A DNA stretch of 64,000 bases from Mesorhizobium qingshengii (GCF_900103325.1 NZ_FMXM01000023.1:1-64000); one strand, 5' to 3'. Counted from the stretch's first letter, positions 51,239 through 60,928 are shown. Numbers and translations are program-made. Notes: a model not told the origin generated them from the sequence alone.

Positions 51239-53598
51239 ACGTCCTGGACATCAAGGTGGCGCGCGACCTCTGGTCGATGCGGCTTCAGGTCCTCAGCATC
51301 GCGCTGCTCGTCGCGGCCGGCGTGGCCGTCTTCGTGATGTCGGTGTCGAACTACCAGGCGCTGATCGGCGCCATGGAGGCACACTACCGCAACGAACGGT
51401 TCGCCGACATCTTCGTGGGCATGACGCGGGCGCCGCTCTCGATCGTCGACCGGCTGCGCGAAATCAACGGCATTGGCATCGTGGAGCCGCGCGTCGCCGA
51501 GCCGGTGCGCGTGATCCGCGAGGACACCAACCTCCCGATCTCGGGGCGCGTCATCTCGCTCCCGGCCGCGGGTCAGCCATTGCTCAACTGCCTGCATCTC
51601 GTGCAGGGACGCTGGCCTGATCCGCTGCATCCGGAAGAAGTCATCATCAACGCGGCGTATGCCGAGGCGCGCGCCGTGCGGAGCGGAGAAACCATGGCGG
51701 TGGTGCTCAATGGCCGGCTGCAAGGCTTCCGCGTCGTGGGCACCGCCCTGTCACCCGAATTCATCTTTGCCACCCGCGCCGCGGTGCCGCTTCCGGACGA
51801 TCGGAATTTCGTGGTGGTGTGGGCAAGCGAGGATGCGGTGGCAAGCGCCTTTGACATGAAAGGCGCCTTCAACGACGCGCTGATGACTCTGGCGCCCGGC
51901 GCAGGGCCGCAGCATGTCCTCGAAGAGGTCGATCGTTTGCTGGCGCCATACGGCGGCACCGGAGCCTATGGCCGGAGCGATCAGCCGTCGCACCGCTTTC
52001 TCAAGGATGAACTGGCGGAGCAGGAGACCCTGAGCATCGTCATGCCGTCGGTCTTCTTCGGCATCGCGGCGTTCCTGCTCAACGTCGTCATCGGCAGGAT
52101 GGTGGAAGCACAACGGGGTCAGATCGCTTCGCTGAAGGCGTTGGGGTTTGCGAACCGGACCATCGCCTTCCACTACTTCAAGCTGGTCACCGCCATCGCA
52201 TTGCTGGGATCGGCGATAGGTCTGGTCGTGGGGCGCTGGTTCGCGATTGGGGTCGTCGGGAGCTATGCCGCTTTCTTCCGGTTTCCATCGCTGGAGGCGC
52301 AACTGGAGCCATGGCTGCTCGTTGCGGCGACCCTTGTCAGCGTCGGCGCGGCGAACCTTGCCGCGGCATCGGCGGTATACCGGATTGCCATGCTTGCTCC
52401 CGCCGAAGCCATGCGTCCCGAGACGCCGCCCGCGTTGCACACTTTCAGCTGGCTGCAGACGATTGGCAGCCAGCGAATTCCGCTCCAGTACGTGATAGCG
52501 GCGCGCACGATCCTCGGACGGCCCGTGAGGACGCTGTTGACGACCGTCGGAATCGCGCTGGCCATTCCGCTCATTCTGTTCGGGCTCTACTGGTTCGACG
52601 CCATCGACTACATGATCGATGTAAGTTTTGGACGCATCGAGCGCGGTGACGCCTTTGTTACCTTCACGGAACCGGTCTCGGCGGATGCGCTCTACGAATT
52701 GCGGGCGATACCTGGCGTGCTCGAGGCTGAAGTCCAGCGAGTCGTGCCGATCACGTTGCGAGCTGGGCATCGCGCCTATCGCACCTCGGCGACTGGTTTG
52801 GATTCCGGTTCCGAGCTCAAGGTGCTGAGAGACAGCGCGCTACGGCCGATTGCCGTACCCTCCGATGGCATCATGCTCAGCCGGACGATCGCGAGGCAGC
52901 TCGACCTCGAGGCCGGTGACAGTGTCACGATCGAGGTGCTCGAAGGCAGCCGACCCGTGAGAGAAGTCACCGTCCGCAGGATTTCGGACGATATTTTGGG
53001 GGCGTCGGTGACGATGGAGCGCACCGCACTCAATCGTCTGATGCGGGAGGGTTCCGTTGCGAATCTCGCGACCTTCAGGATCGATCCGGGTCAATCTGAA
53101 CGGCTCTGGTCGAGGATAAGGTCAATGCCGAAGATCGAGGGAAGCTCGGTCAAGGCCCTGTGGTTTGCGTTGTTCAACGAAACGATCGGCGGAATGGTGG
53201 TTATCGGCGCGCTGGTCCTCTCAGGGTTTGGAATGCTGATCGCCTTAGGCGTGGTCTACAACAGTGCCCGCATCGCCCTGCAGGAGCGCGCCTGGGAATT
53301 GGCCAGCCTGCGCATCATCGGACTGACGCGGCGTGAGGTATCCGCCGTCATTATCAGCGAGCTTGTCGTGGAGCTGATTGTGGCTATCCCCGCCGGGCTC
53401 CTGATCGGTCGGTACCTGATCGAGTTGATCGCGTCGGCGCGTGCGAGCGAGTCGTTTCAGATCCCCGCTGTGATCGATCGCAGCAGTTATGCCATCGCCG
53501 CGCTCCTGGTCATCGGCGCGGCAATTGCCAGTTTCATCACAATCCGCCGCAGGATCGACAGGCTCGATCTCGTGGCTGTCCTGAAGACGAGGGACTGA
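51232..53598 (+). CDS. FtsX-like permease of the ABC efflux system
   Basis: 788 aa with two FtsX/MacB-type halves: membrane segments at the N-terminus, in the middle (SIVMPSVFFGIAAFLLNVVIG and the helices after it) and at the C-terminus (VIGALVLSGFGMLIALGVVYN), separated by two periplasmic domains. Such large two-halved permeases work as one unit with a LolD/MacB ATPase. The adaptor gene follows two bases after its stop. Confidence 0.88.
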   Translation: MVNVLDIKVARDLWSMRLQVLSIALLVAAGVAVFVMSVSNYQALIGAMEAHYRNERFADIFVGMTRAPLSIVDRLREINGIGIVEPRVAEPVRVIREDTNLPISGRVISLPAAGQPLLNCLHLVQGRWPDPLHPEEVIINAAYAEARAVRSGETMAVVLNGRLQGFRVVGTALSPEFIFATRAAVPLPDDRNFVVVWASEDAVASAFDMKGAFNDALMTLAPGAGPQHVLEEVDRLLAPYGGTGAYGRSDQPSHRFLKDELAEQETLSIVMPSVFFGIAAFLLNVVIGRMVEAQRGQIASLKALGFANRTIAFHYFKLVTAIALLGSAIGLVVGRWFAIGVVGSYAAFFRFPSLEAQLEPWLLVAATLVSVGAANLAAASAVYRIAMLAPAEAMRPETPPALHTFSWLQTIGSQRIPLQYVIAARTILGRPVRTLLTTVGIALAIPLILFGLYWFDAIDYMIDVSFGRIERGDAFVTFTEPVSADALYELRAIPGVLEAEVQRVVPITLRAGHRAYRTSATGLDSGSELKVLRDSALRPIAVPSDGIMLSRTIARQLDLEAGDSVTIEVLEGSRPVREVTVRRISDDILGASVTMERTALNRLMREGSVANLATFRIDPGQSERLWSRIRSMPKIEGSSVKALWFALFNETIGGMVVIGALVLSGFGMLIALGVVYNSARIALQERAWELASLRIIGLTRREVSAVIISELVVELIVAIPAGLLIGRYLIELIASARASESFQIPAVIDRSSYAIAALLVIGAAIASFITIRRRIDRLDLVAVLKTRD

Positions 53599-53600
53599 AC

Positions 53601-54788
53601 ATGAAGCGTCGAACAACTTCGATCGCGGGCGCACTGGTGCTGGCGCTTGCGGCACTGGGTTTCTACTGGCTCCTGATGCCGCAGCCGACCCTTGTCGAAA
53701 CCGCCGAGGTGGTGACCTCGCGCTTCCAGGACACGGTTGAAGAGGACGGCCGCACGCGCGTGCGGGATCGCTATCTGGTGTCGGCGCCTTTGTCCGGGCG
53801 TATCCAGAGGTTGACACTCAAGGCCGGCGATACCGTGCGGACGGGACAGAAGCTGGCGACTATTACGCCGCCGGTTTCGCCGCTTCTCGACCCCCGCGTG
53901 CGGCTGGAACTCGAGGCCCAGGTCGGTGCCGCCGAGGCGGCAGTCGAGGAGACGGCATCGCTTCACGAGCAGGCCAAGGTGCTGCTGGCTCAAGCCAGTG
54001 CGGATCTCGAACGCACGAGGGAGCTCGTCAAGCGCAACGTGGCGGCCGCGGCTCAGCTGGAGCGTGAGGAATTCCTGTTCCGCTCCACGCAGCGACAAAC
54101 CGATGCCGCCGAGCGGCGCTGGCACGCGGCCACGCATCTTCTGGAACAGGCGCGCGCGGCACTGAACTCCGCCGACAATTCCGAGGTCAGCGAGAGTTTC
54201 CCGGTATCCTCCCCCATCGACGGCCGCGTTCTCAGGGTCATGCAGGAGAGCGAGACCATTGTCGCGCAGGCAGCCCCGTTGCTCGAATTGGGTGATCCTG
54301 GCGATCTCGAAATTGCCGTCGACGTTTTGACGACCGATGCCGCCAGAATAAGGGAGGGCGACAAGGTGATCATCGAGCGCTGGGGCGGCCCCACGGATTT
54401 GCATGGGGCCGTGCGGCGCGTCGAGCCCTCCGGCTTCACCAAAGTCTCCGCGCTCGGCGTCGAGGAGCAGCGCGTCTGGGTGGTCGTCGACATAACCTCG
54501 CCACGAGAGACGTGGGCCAGCTTGGGGGATGGCTACCGCGTCGAGGTCAAGATCGTGGTCGACGAGAACGACCAGGCAATCGTCGTGCCGATCGGAGCCC
54601 TGTTCCGGCGCGGCGATGCCTGGAGCGTCTTCGTTGTCGAAGCAGGCCGCGTTCATCTCCGAGGGATTGAGGTTGCGCGGCTTTCAGCACGCGTTGCAGC
54701 CGTGGCGCAGGGCGTGCGCCCTGGCGAGATCGTCGTCGTCTACCCACCTGCCAGCCTTGCCGAGGGGAGCGAGGTCAAGCTCCAGTAA
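53601..54788 (+). CDS. HlyD/MacA-type adaptor of the ABC efflux system
   Basis: 395 aa periplasmic adaptor: an N-terminal anchor (residues about 8-25), lipoyl-like segments (VSAPLSGRIQRLTLKAGDTV; SPIDGRVLRVMQESETIV), a coiled coil (about 110-195) and beta-barrel domains. With the two preceding genes it completes a tripartite MacAB-like exporter, minus an outer-membrane partner. Confidence 0.88.
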   Translation: MKRRTTSIAGALVLALAALGFYWLLMPQPTLVETAEVVTSRFQDTVEEDGRTRVRDRYLVSAPLSGRIQRLTLKAGDTVRTGQKLATITPPVSPLLDPRVRLELEAQVGAAEAAVEETASLHEQAKVLLAQASADLERTRELVKRNVAAAAQLEREEFLFRSTQRQTDAAERRWHAATHLLEQARAALNSADNSEVSESFPVSSPIDGRVLRVMQESETIVAQAAPLLELGDPGDLEIAVDVLTTDAARIREGDKVIIERWGGPTDLHGAVRRVEPSGFTKVSALGVEEQRVWVVVDITSPRETWASLGDGYRVEVKIVVDENDQAIVVPIGALFRRGDAWSVFVVEAGRVHLRGIEVARLSARVAAVAQGVRPGEIVVVYPPASLAEGSEVKLQ

Positions 54789-54894
54789 ACGTGCTGTTCG
54801 ACGGTGCTGCCTGGGACTGAGTCAAACCGATCGCCGACGTCCATGCCACGGAGACGCCCAGCAACGCGATGAGAGCACGACGACGCGAGAGCAT
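54775..54894 (-). CDS. Possible 39-aa secreted peptide
   Basis: 39 aa beginning MLSRRRALIALLGVSVAW, with a basic, Tat-like n-region and a hydrophobic core, leaving only a short mature tail (QAAPSNSTFTGA). GGAAGAG lies before ATG 54,894 and an exact FNR/FixK box is 51-64 bases upstream of the start. It overlaps the adaptor gene tail-to-tail by 14 bases. Could be a relic of a longer secreted protein. Confidence 0.4.
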   Translation of the reverse strand: MLSRRRALIALLGVSVAWTSAIGLTQSQAAPSNSTFTGA

Positions 54895-54944
54895 TGATTT
54901 CTCTTCCAAATTTTGGACTTTTAGCACGGGCACCGGTTGCGAAC

Positions 54945-54958
54945 TTGACCTGTGTCAA
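54945..54958 (-). promoter_or_regulatory. FNR/FixK-type box
   Basis: TTGACCTGTGTCAA matches the consensus. Its nearest start codon is the 39-aa gene on the minus strand. Confidence 0.6.
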
Positions 54959-55148
54959 TGAAAGCGTGGTCTGTCGGTGCGCAGCGAGAGCGGGCGAAGA
55001 TTACAGGAACCTGTGAAATCGCCCTGAGCGGCTTGCCATGGCAATGCGGTGCCGCAGATCGGCCTCGATACCCCAAATATCCAACATCGTCAGCCTGCTG
55101 CGGTGAGCGTCAGGATCATTGGTCCATCGGGTGAACAGCTGCAGCGCT

Positions 55149-55162
55149 TTGATCCAGGTCAA
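55149..55162 (+). promoter_or_regulatory. FNR/FixK-type box upstream of the cytochrome b gene
   Basis: TTGATCCAGGTCAA, 57 bases before ATG 55,219, matches the consensus exactly. Confidence 0.65.
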
Positions 55163-55218
55163 GGCACGGGAAGCCGACTTGCCTGTTTCTGATGGACTTC
55201 CAGCAAGGAGTTGACGGT

Positions 55219-55842
55219 ATGCACGCTCGAGCTTCCTCCGACGTACAGGTCTGGGATCCTTTTGTTCGCATAGCTCACTGGACGGTCGCCGTCGGATTTT
55301 TCGTTGCATACCTTACGGAAGACGCAAAGATCGTCCACGTGTGGGCGGGCTACATTGTCGGAGCGCTGGTCTTCGCCCGTATCGTGTGGGGATTTGTCGG
55401 GCCGCGCCATGCGCGGTTTTCTGACTTCATCACCGGTCCGGTAGCGGCCACCCACTACCTCTGGGACCTCGTGCGTGCGCGTGCAAAGCGCTACGTCGGG
55501 CACAGCCCGGCCGGCGGCGCAATGGTGATCGCGCTTTTGGCTTTCCTGGCTGCGACGGTGGTGACCGGGCTTGTCCGGTATGCTGAAGAAGACGCTGCCG
55601 GGCCGTTGGCCCCACTGTACGCGCAGACATCATCTATCGGGGGAGCGCAGACCGTCGAAGACGACGAGAATCAGGTCGGAGAACGCGGAGGCAGGAGTGC
55701 CTTCAGTGAGTCCCACGAAGTGATTGCCAGCATAACGCTTGGCTTGATTGTCTTCCACGTTCTCGGCGTAATCCTGGCAAGCTTCGTGCATCACGAGAAC
55801 CTCGCGAGGGCAATGGTTACCGGACGCAAACGACCTGACTGA
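55219..55842 (+). CDS. Cytochrome b561-type membrane protein
   Basis: 207 aa with four membrane helices and His residues at heme positions (VRIAHWTVAVGFF; IVHVWAGYIVGALVFARI; FSESHEVIASITLGLIVFHVLGV). This matches the Ni-hydrogenase-type/bacterial cytochrome b561 family, which passes electrons to or from quinone. AAGGAG lies before ATG 55,219. A consensus FNR/FixK box precedes it. Confidence 0.85.
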   Translation: MHARASSDVQVWDPFVRIAHWTVAVGFFVAYLTEDAKIVHVWAGYIVGALVFARIVWGFVGPRHARFSDFITGPVAATHYLWDLVRARAKRYVGHSPAGGAMVIALLAFLAATVVTGLVRYAEEDAAGPLAPLYAQTSSIGGAQTVEDDENQVGERGGRSAFSESHEVIASITLGLIVFHVLGVILASFVHHENLARAMVTGRKRPD

Positions 55843-55863
55843 CAACCAAGTGCCGCGGATGTC

Positions 55864-55947
55864 ATGGGGGCTCACAAGGATGCTGCTGTCGGCCATGCGA
55901 CAGAGGTGCTGTCCTTCAGCACGTGCCCCATGCTGATTGTTCGATAG
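55864..55947 (+). pseudogene. 3' remnant of a universal stress protein gene
   Basis: 28 codons ending GHATEVLSFSTCPMLIVR plus stop align with the last residues of the UspA protein encoded at 42.5 kb (TAEVLSFTEIPVLVVR). The rest of the gene is absent. Confidence 0.7.
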
Positions 55948-55994
55948 GGACTGTGGCCAAGCCGACCCGACATTTCAAGATGCCGATCAGACTT

Positions 55995-56008
55995 CTGACC
56001 TGGATCAA
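55995..56008 (+). promoter_or_regulatory. Degenerate FNR/FixK-type box upstream of osmC
   Basis: CTGACCTGGATCAA, one mismatch to the consensus, 69 bases before the OsmC start. Confidence 0.5.
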
Positions 56009-56076
56009 CACCGGGCTCCTGAAAAGAGGCTAGAAGCGCCAAAACGGCGCCTGCCAGCGGCGAAACAGGTGGCACC

Positions 56077-56481
56077 ATGTTCGAATACAGCGTTGAAGCC
56101 AGACGGACCGATGCACGAGGCAGCGTGGCCACCACCAAGAACGCCACGCTCGTTCTCGACACCTGCCTCGAGGGCCGGGCCGATGCCTTCAATCCGGCCG
56201 AACTGCTTCTTGCGGCGATCGCCGCGTGCATGATCAAGGGTATCGAGCGCGTCACCCCGATGCTCGGTTTCAAACTGCGCGGCGTCAGGGTCGCATTGCA
56301 TGCGGTTCGACGCGACAGCCCGCCGGGGATTGCTTCCATCGACTACGAGCTTGTCGTCGACACCGATGAAACCGACCAGCGGCTGGAGCTGCTGCACAAG
56401 AACGTCCGCAAATACGGCACGATTTCCAATACAGTCGCCGCAGCCACGAAACTCGAAGGCACGATCAGGAGAAAAGCATGA
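56077..56481 (+). CDS. OsmC-family peroxiredoxin-like protein
   Basis: 134 aa OsmC/Ohr fold. The segment NPAELLLAAIAACMIKGIERV contains the first Cys position of the family. The second family Cys is not evident in the short C-terminus, so peroxidase activity is uncertain. It overlaps the VIT-family gene by 4 bases. Confidence 0.82.
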   Translation: MFEYSVEARRTDARGSVATTKNATLVLDTCLEGRADAFNPAELLLAAIAACMIKGIERVTPMLGFKLRGVRVALHAVRRDSPPGIASIDYELVVDTDETDQRLELLHKNVRKYGTISNTVAAATKLEGTIRRKA

Positions 56482-57173
56482 GCCGCCTGCATGTCGAAAG
56501 CCACCTGGTGTCGCGCATCGGCTGGCTGCGCGCCGCCGTGCTGGGGGCCAATGACGGGATCGTCTCGACCGCCAGCCTGATCGTCGGCGTGGCGTCGGCC
56601 GCCGCGCCGACTTCGCAGGTCCTGGTCGCCGGCATAGCCGGGTTGGTGGCGGGCGCCATGTCGATGGCGGCCGGCGAATATGTCTCGGTCAGCTCCCAGT
56701 CGGACACCGAGAATGCCGACCTTACCCGCGAACGCGAGGAACTCAGGACCCAGCCGGAATTCGAGCGCGAGGAACTGGCCCAAATCTACGTCAAGCGCGG
56801 GCTGGAGACGGGCCTGGCGCGCCAGGTCGCCGATCAGCTCATGGCCAAGGATGCGCTGGCCGCGCACGCCCATGATGAACTCGGCATCTCCGAAATGACC
56901 ACGGCGCGGCCGATCCAGGCGGCGCTGACCTCGGCGGCGACCTTCAGCGTAGGTGCTGCGATGCCGCTGCTCATGGTGCTGGTGTCGCCGGCCTCGATGC
57001 TGGTGCTGGCGGTCTCGGTGGCGTCCCTGCTCTTCCTCGCTCTGCTGGGCGCCATCGGCGCCAAAGCGGGCGGCGCCAACATTGTTCGCGCAACGCTGCG
57101 CGTCACCTTCTGGGGCGCCTTCGCCATGGCGCTCACCGCCGGCATCGGCGCACTGGTCGGCACCGCGGTCTGA
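56478..57173 (+). CDS. VIT1/CCC1-family membrane transporter
   Basis: 231 aa of the vacuolar iron/manganese transporter family: LRAAVLGANDGIVSTASLIVGVA, GAMSMAAGEYVSVSSQSDTE and a C-terminal membrane pair. In bacteria these proteins probably export Fe2+ or Mn2+. It is translationally coupled to OsmC and convergent with the P-type ATPase. Confidence 0.88.
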   Translation: MSRLHVESHLVSRIGWLRAAVLGANDGIVSTASLIVGVASAAAPTSQVLVAGIAGLVAGAMSMAAGEYVSVSSQSDTENADLTREREELRTQPEFEREELAQIYVKRGLETGLARQVADQLMAKDALAAHAHDELGISEMTTARPIQAALTSAATFSVGAAMPLLMVLVSPASMLVLAVSVASLLFLALLGAIGAKAGGANIVRATLRVTFWGAFAMALTAGIGALVGTAV

Positions 57174-57180
57174 GCCATTG

Positions 57181-59742
57181 TCAGGCCTCCAGCTGCGCCC
57201 GCCAGAATGGCTTCAGCAACTCCAGGCATGCCAGCACGGCAAATCCAGCCGCAAGCGTCAGCGCCAGATCGTCGAGATGCAGAGGTCCGAAGCGGAACAG
57301 ATTGGTGGCAGATGGCCACAGGAGCGTCCCGCCCAGCATTGAAGCGACGGCCACGACAACGATCATGAGCGATCGGTTCGGCCTGATCAGGGCGGTCCGA
57401 AGCGATGCGCTGAAGGAGCGGTTGACAAAGATCAGTCCCACGATTGTCAGCACCAGCGAGAAAAACGTCAGAGCCCGGATTTCGTTCTCGGCCATGCCCT
57501 GTTTCAGGGCGAACAGGTAAATGCCCGCGAGAAGCGCGAAGGCGAGCGTCCCCTGGACCAGCCCCCACCTGATCAACGCCCCGGAGAACAGTGGCGAGTC
57601 CGGATTGCGGGGCGGACGGCGCATGACATCGTCCTCCTCGCTTTCAGCCTCGAAAACCAGCGAGCACACGGGATCGATCACCATCTCCAGAAAGGCGATA
57701 TGGATCGGCCCGAACAGGATCGGCAGGCCAAAAAGCAACGGCAGCAGCGAGAGGCCCGCGATCGGCACGTGGACCGCGAAGATGAACCCCATCGCCTTGC
57801 GCAGATTGTCGAAGATGCGGCGGCCAAGCCGAATTGCCTTGACGATTGAACCGAAATCGTCGTCGAGCAGGACGATCGACGACGCCTCGCGCGCGACGTC
57901 GGTGCCACGGCCACCCATGGCGATCCCGATATTGGCGGCCTTGAGCGACGGCGCGTCATTGACCCCGTCGCCCGTCATGGCGACGATTTCACCACTCGCC
58001 TTCAGCGCGTTGACGATGCGAAGTTTCTGTTCGGGCATGATGCGCGCGAACACGGTTGCGGTCTTCAAGCGTCGTGCCAGCTCGTCGTCACCAAGCGCCT
58101 GCATCTCGCTTCCGGTCACGACGCTTTTGGCATCGAGGCCGGCCTGGCGCGCGATCATTTTGGCGGTTGCCGGATAGTCGCCGGTGATCATCATCACCCT
58201 GATGCCGGCCGAACGGCAGTCGCTCACGGCTTCGGGAACACTCGCGCGCAGCGGATCCGTCAGGCCGACCAGCCCGAGAAATTCGAATTCGAAATCGTGT
58301 TGCGTCTCCGGCAAGTCGGTGCCGCGATGAGACCCGCGGGCCACGCCGAGCACCCGCAACCCCTCGGTCGCCATGGCCTCGACCGAGCCCTTCAAGGCCT
58401 TGAAGTCCTTTGCGTTCAGATGGCATAGCGCCCCGATCGCCTCTGGCGCACCTTTTGCCGCAACCAGCGAATTGCCGTCGCCACCTGTCGATTGCCAGAC
58501 ATTCGACATCGCCAGCAGGCCGGGTCGAAGCGGATATGCATGGACCGGTCGCCAATCCGGATTGCCCAGAATGTCGTGCCTGGACAGCCGTTCCTTGCCG
58601 AGTTTGTGAAATGCGATCTCCATGGGGTCGAAAGGAATCTGGGCGCTGGCAAGCACACCCGTCTCGACCAGATCGGCGAATGCCGCCGGCAGGTCGGTGC
58701 CCGGCCTGTCCGCCATCCGAAACGACTTTCCATCCGCCGACCGAAGTTCGGCGATCGTCATCCGGTTCTCGGTGAGCGTGCCTGTCTTGTCGGTGCAGAG
58801 GATCGTCGCCGAGCCAAGCGTTTCGATCGCGGCGGCCCTGCGGGTCAGGACGCGCGCCTGTGATATGCGCCACGCACCCATGGCCATGAAGATCGTCAGC
58901 ACGACGGGAAACTCTTCCGGCAGCATGGACATGCCGAGCGCGATGCCCGCGAGCACGGCGTCAAGCCATCCGCCCCGCAGAAGCCCGTAAAGCAGGACCG
59001 CGACGACGCTGACCGCGCCGCCGACCAGTGCGAAAATGCGTACGACGCGCCGCATCTGTGCCTGCAGTCGCGGCGGTTCGGTCTCCATTGAACTCAGCGA
59101 GTGCCCTATCTTGCCGATTTCACTTCGTGGCCCCGTCGCCAGGACTTCGCCCAGGCCTGAACCGCGAACGATCAGCGAACCCGAGAATATGAAAGGCAGG
59201 TCGTCGCCGCCTGGCCGGCTTTCGGTCAGTGGCGGGGCGCCGTCGGCGGCAATCTTTCGGACCGGCACGGATTCGCCGGTCAGCAGGGATTCGTCGCTCT
59301 GCAGATCCTGGCTCTGGACAAGCCTGGCATCGGCCGGCACCCGGTCACCTTCGCCGAGCACGACGAGATCCCCCCGAACAACCTCGCGACCGGCAATGCG
59401 CTTGCGTTCACCACCGCGTATGACCAGGGCGCGAGGGCTGGTGAGATCACGCAGCGCTTCCAGAACACGCTCGGTGCGCGTCTCCTGTATGATGGTTATG
59501 CCGATCGACATCGTGGCGAAGGCCAGCAGGATCAGCGCTTCCTCCAGATTGCCCAGAATGAGATAGACAACGCCGCCGCCAAGCAGGAGCGCCAGCATCG
59601 GCTCGCGGATGACCTCGAAGGCAATCCGCAACGGCGTGCGCTGGTTGGACCTCGGCAGTTCGTTGTACCCCTCGGCGGCAAGCCTGGCTTGCGCCTCGGC
59701 CTCTGAAAGGCCGGGAAAGGGGTCTGTCGGCAACTCGGCCAT
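57181..59742 (-). CDS. Cation-transporting P-type ATPase
   Basis: 853 aa ATPase with the TGES loop (SLLTGESVPV), phosphorylation motif ILCTDKTGTLTENRMT, and MTGDGVNDAPSLKAANIGIAMG. Ten membrane helices are predicted; the M4 motif is PEEFP instead of the PEGLP of SERCA-type pumps. The N-terminal domain is short and lacks CxxC metal-binding modules. It resembles Ca2+/Mn2+-type or plasma-membrane-type pumps; ion unknown. No FNR box lies upstream. Confidence 0.88.
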   Translation of the reverse strand: MAELPTDPFPGLSEAEAQARLAAEGYNELPRSNQRTPLRIAFEVIREPMLALLLGGGVVYLILGNLEEALILLAFATMSIGITIIQETRTERVLEALRDLTSPRALVIRGGERKRIAGREVVRGDLVVLGEGDRVPADARLVQSQDLQSDESLLTGESVPVRKIAADGAPPLTESRPGGDDLPFIFSGSLIVRGSGLGEVLATGPRSEIGKIGHSLSSMETEPPRLQAQMRRVVRIFALVGGAVSVVAVLLYGLLRGGWLDAVLAGIALGMSMLPEEFPVVLTIFMAMGAWRISQARVLTRRAAAIETLGSATILCTDKTGTLTENRMTIAELRSADGKSFRMADRPGTDLPAAFADLVETGVLASAQIPFDPMEIAFHKLGKERLSRHDILGNPDWRPVHAYPLRPGLLAMSNVWQSTGGDGNSLVAAKGAPEAIGALCHLNAKDFKALKGSVEAMATEGLRVLGVARGSHRGTDLPETQHDFEFEFLGLVGLTDPLRASVPEAVSDCRSAGIRVMMITGDYPATAKMIARQAGLDAKSVVTGSEMQALGDDELARRLKTATVFARIMPEQKLRIVNALKASGEIVAMTGDGVNDAPSLKAANIGIAMGGRGTDVAREASSIVLLDDDFGSIVKAIRLGRRIFDNLRKAMGFIFAVHVPIAGLSLLPLLFGLPILFGPIHIAFLEMVIDPVCSLVFEAESEEDDVMRRPPRNPDSPLFSGALIRWGLVQGTLAFALLAGIYLFALKQGMAENEIRALTFFSLVLTIVGLIFVNRSFSASLRTALIRPNRSLMIVVVAVASMLGGTLLWPSATNLFRFGPLHLDDLALTLAAGFAVLACLELLKPFWRAQLEA

Positions 59743-60109
59743 GTCAATTTCCCCTGGCGGCCGGTTCGACCGAAGTCATGGCCGGTTCAGCACCCGCGTG
59801 CTTCGCGGCACCGATGCACAGCATCCATGCCGCGATTATGTCTCAGTGTGATAACAGGACCGCAAGCCTGAGATCGCCAGGAAACCAACAATATCAACGT
59901 GCAAATTCCGGAATTTAAACTCCGGCCGATGCCCGACGAGCCTCACCGGTGAACGTCCGACTCAACGATAGCCTGGCGGCCGAGCCGAAACCTTGATCAA
60001 GAACAAGGACGAACCGCCGCGAGGTGACCGGCAATCGGATGCCGGATGATCCCTTGCGCCGTCGTTCGCGCCATCGCGCCGGCGGCCGCTTGCGATACCC
60101 GCGCCACCC
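59743..60109. other. Gene-free stretch between P-type ATPase and pseudouridine synthase
   Basis: 367 bases with no convincing gene. It must contain the minus-strand promoter of the P-type ATPase and, near its right end, the promoter of the pseudouridine synthase. No FNR/FixK box was found here. Confidence 0.5.
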
Positions 60110-60928
60110 ATGGCATCTGTCGACATCAAAGGGCCGATCCGAAACAAGATGACACCACGCCAGAAACAACCCGGAGGCAGGCCGCCCACCAGCAGGCCGC
60201 CCATCGGCAATACGGTGGCCGGCGTCAGCCTCAACCGCGCGCTGTCGAAACTTGGCCTGTGCTCGCGCACGCAGGCCGAGGTGCTGATCGCGGAAGGGCG
60301 CGTGAGGGTCGGTGGCAAGGTGGCGCGCAATGCCTCGCAGCGCGTCGACCTCAACCGCGACCGCATCGTCGTCGACGGTGAGCAGGTCGTTGCCGAGCGC
60401 AAGGTCTATCTGATGCTCAACAAGCCGCGCGGGCTGGTCACCACCCGCGACGACCCGCAGCAGCGCGACACCGTCTATGCTTGCCTGGAAGGGCTCGACC
60501 TGCCCTTCGTCTCGCCGGTCGGCCGCCTCGACAAGGCCAGCGAAGGCCTGCTGCTGATGACCAACGACACCCGCTTCGCCAACCGGCTGATGGACCCGGC
60601 CTCGCATCTGCCCAAGACCTATCACGTGCAGGTCGGCACCGTGCCCGACGAAGCCATGCTGGATGCACTGCGCGCCGGCGTGACTGTCGACGGCGAGACC
60701 CTCACGACGAACGCGATCGAGCTGTTGCGCAGCGGCGGCCGCACCGCATGGCTGGAGATCGTGCTCGACGAGGGCCGCAACCGCCACATCCGGCGCCTGC
60801 TCGCCGCCCATGACATCGAGGTCAAGCGCCTGATCCGCATCGCCATCGGCCGCCTGCGGCTCGGCGACCTCGCCAAGGGCACCGCGCGGCATTTGACGCC
60901 GGAGGAGCTGGTGTTGGTGGGCGGGTAA
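60110..60928 (+). CDS. Pseudouridine synthase (RsuA/RluB/E/F family)
   Basis: 272 aa rRNA-modifying enzyme. An S4 RNA-binding domain (about residues 38-85; NRALSKLGLCSRTQAEVLIAEGRVRVGG) is followed by the catalytic domain with VGRLDKASEGLLLMTND (catalytic Asp) and DEGRNRHIRRLLAAH. The N-terminal ~35 residues are disordered and Pro-rich. The start could also be ATG 60,149; neither has a strong ribosome site. Confidence 0.85.
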   Translation: MASVDIKGPIRNKMTPRQKQPGGRPPTSRPPIGNTVAGVSLNRALSKLGLCSRTQAEVLIAEGRVRVGGKVARNASQRVDLNRDRIVVDGEQVVAERKVYLMLNKPRGLVTTRDDPQQRDTVYACLEGLDLPFVSPVGRLDKASEGLLLMTNDTRFANRLMDPASHLPKTYHVQVGTVPDEAMLDALRAGVTVDGETLTTNAIELLRSGGRTAWLEIVLDEGRNRHIRRLLAAHDIEVKRLIRIAIGRLRLGDLAKGTARHLTPEELVLVGG

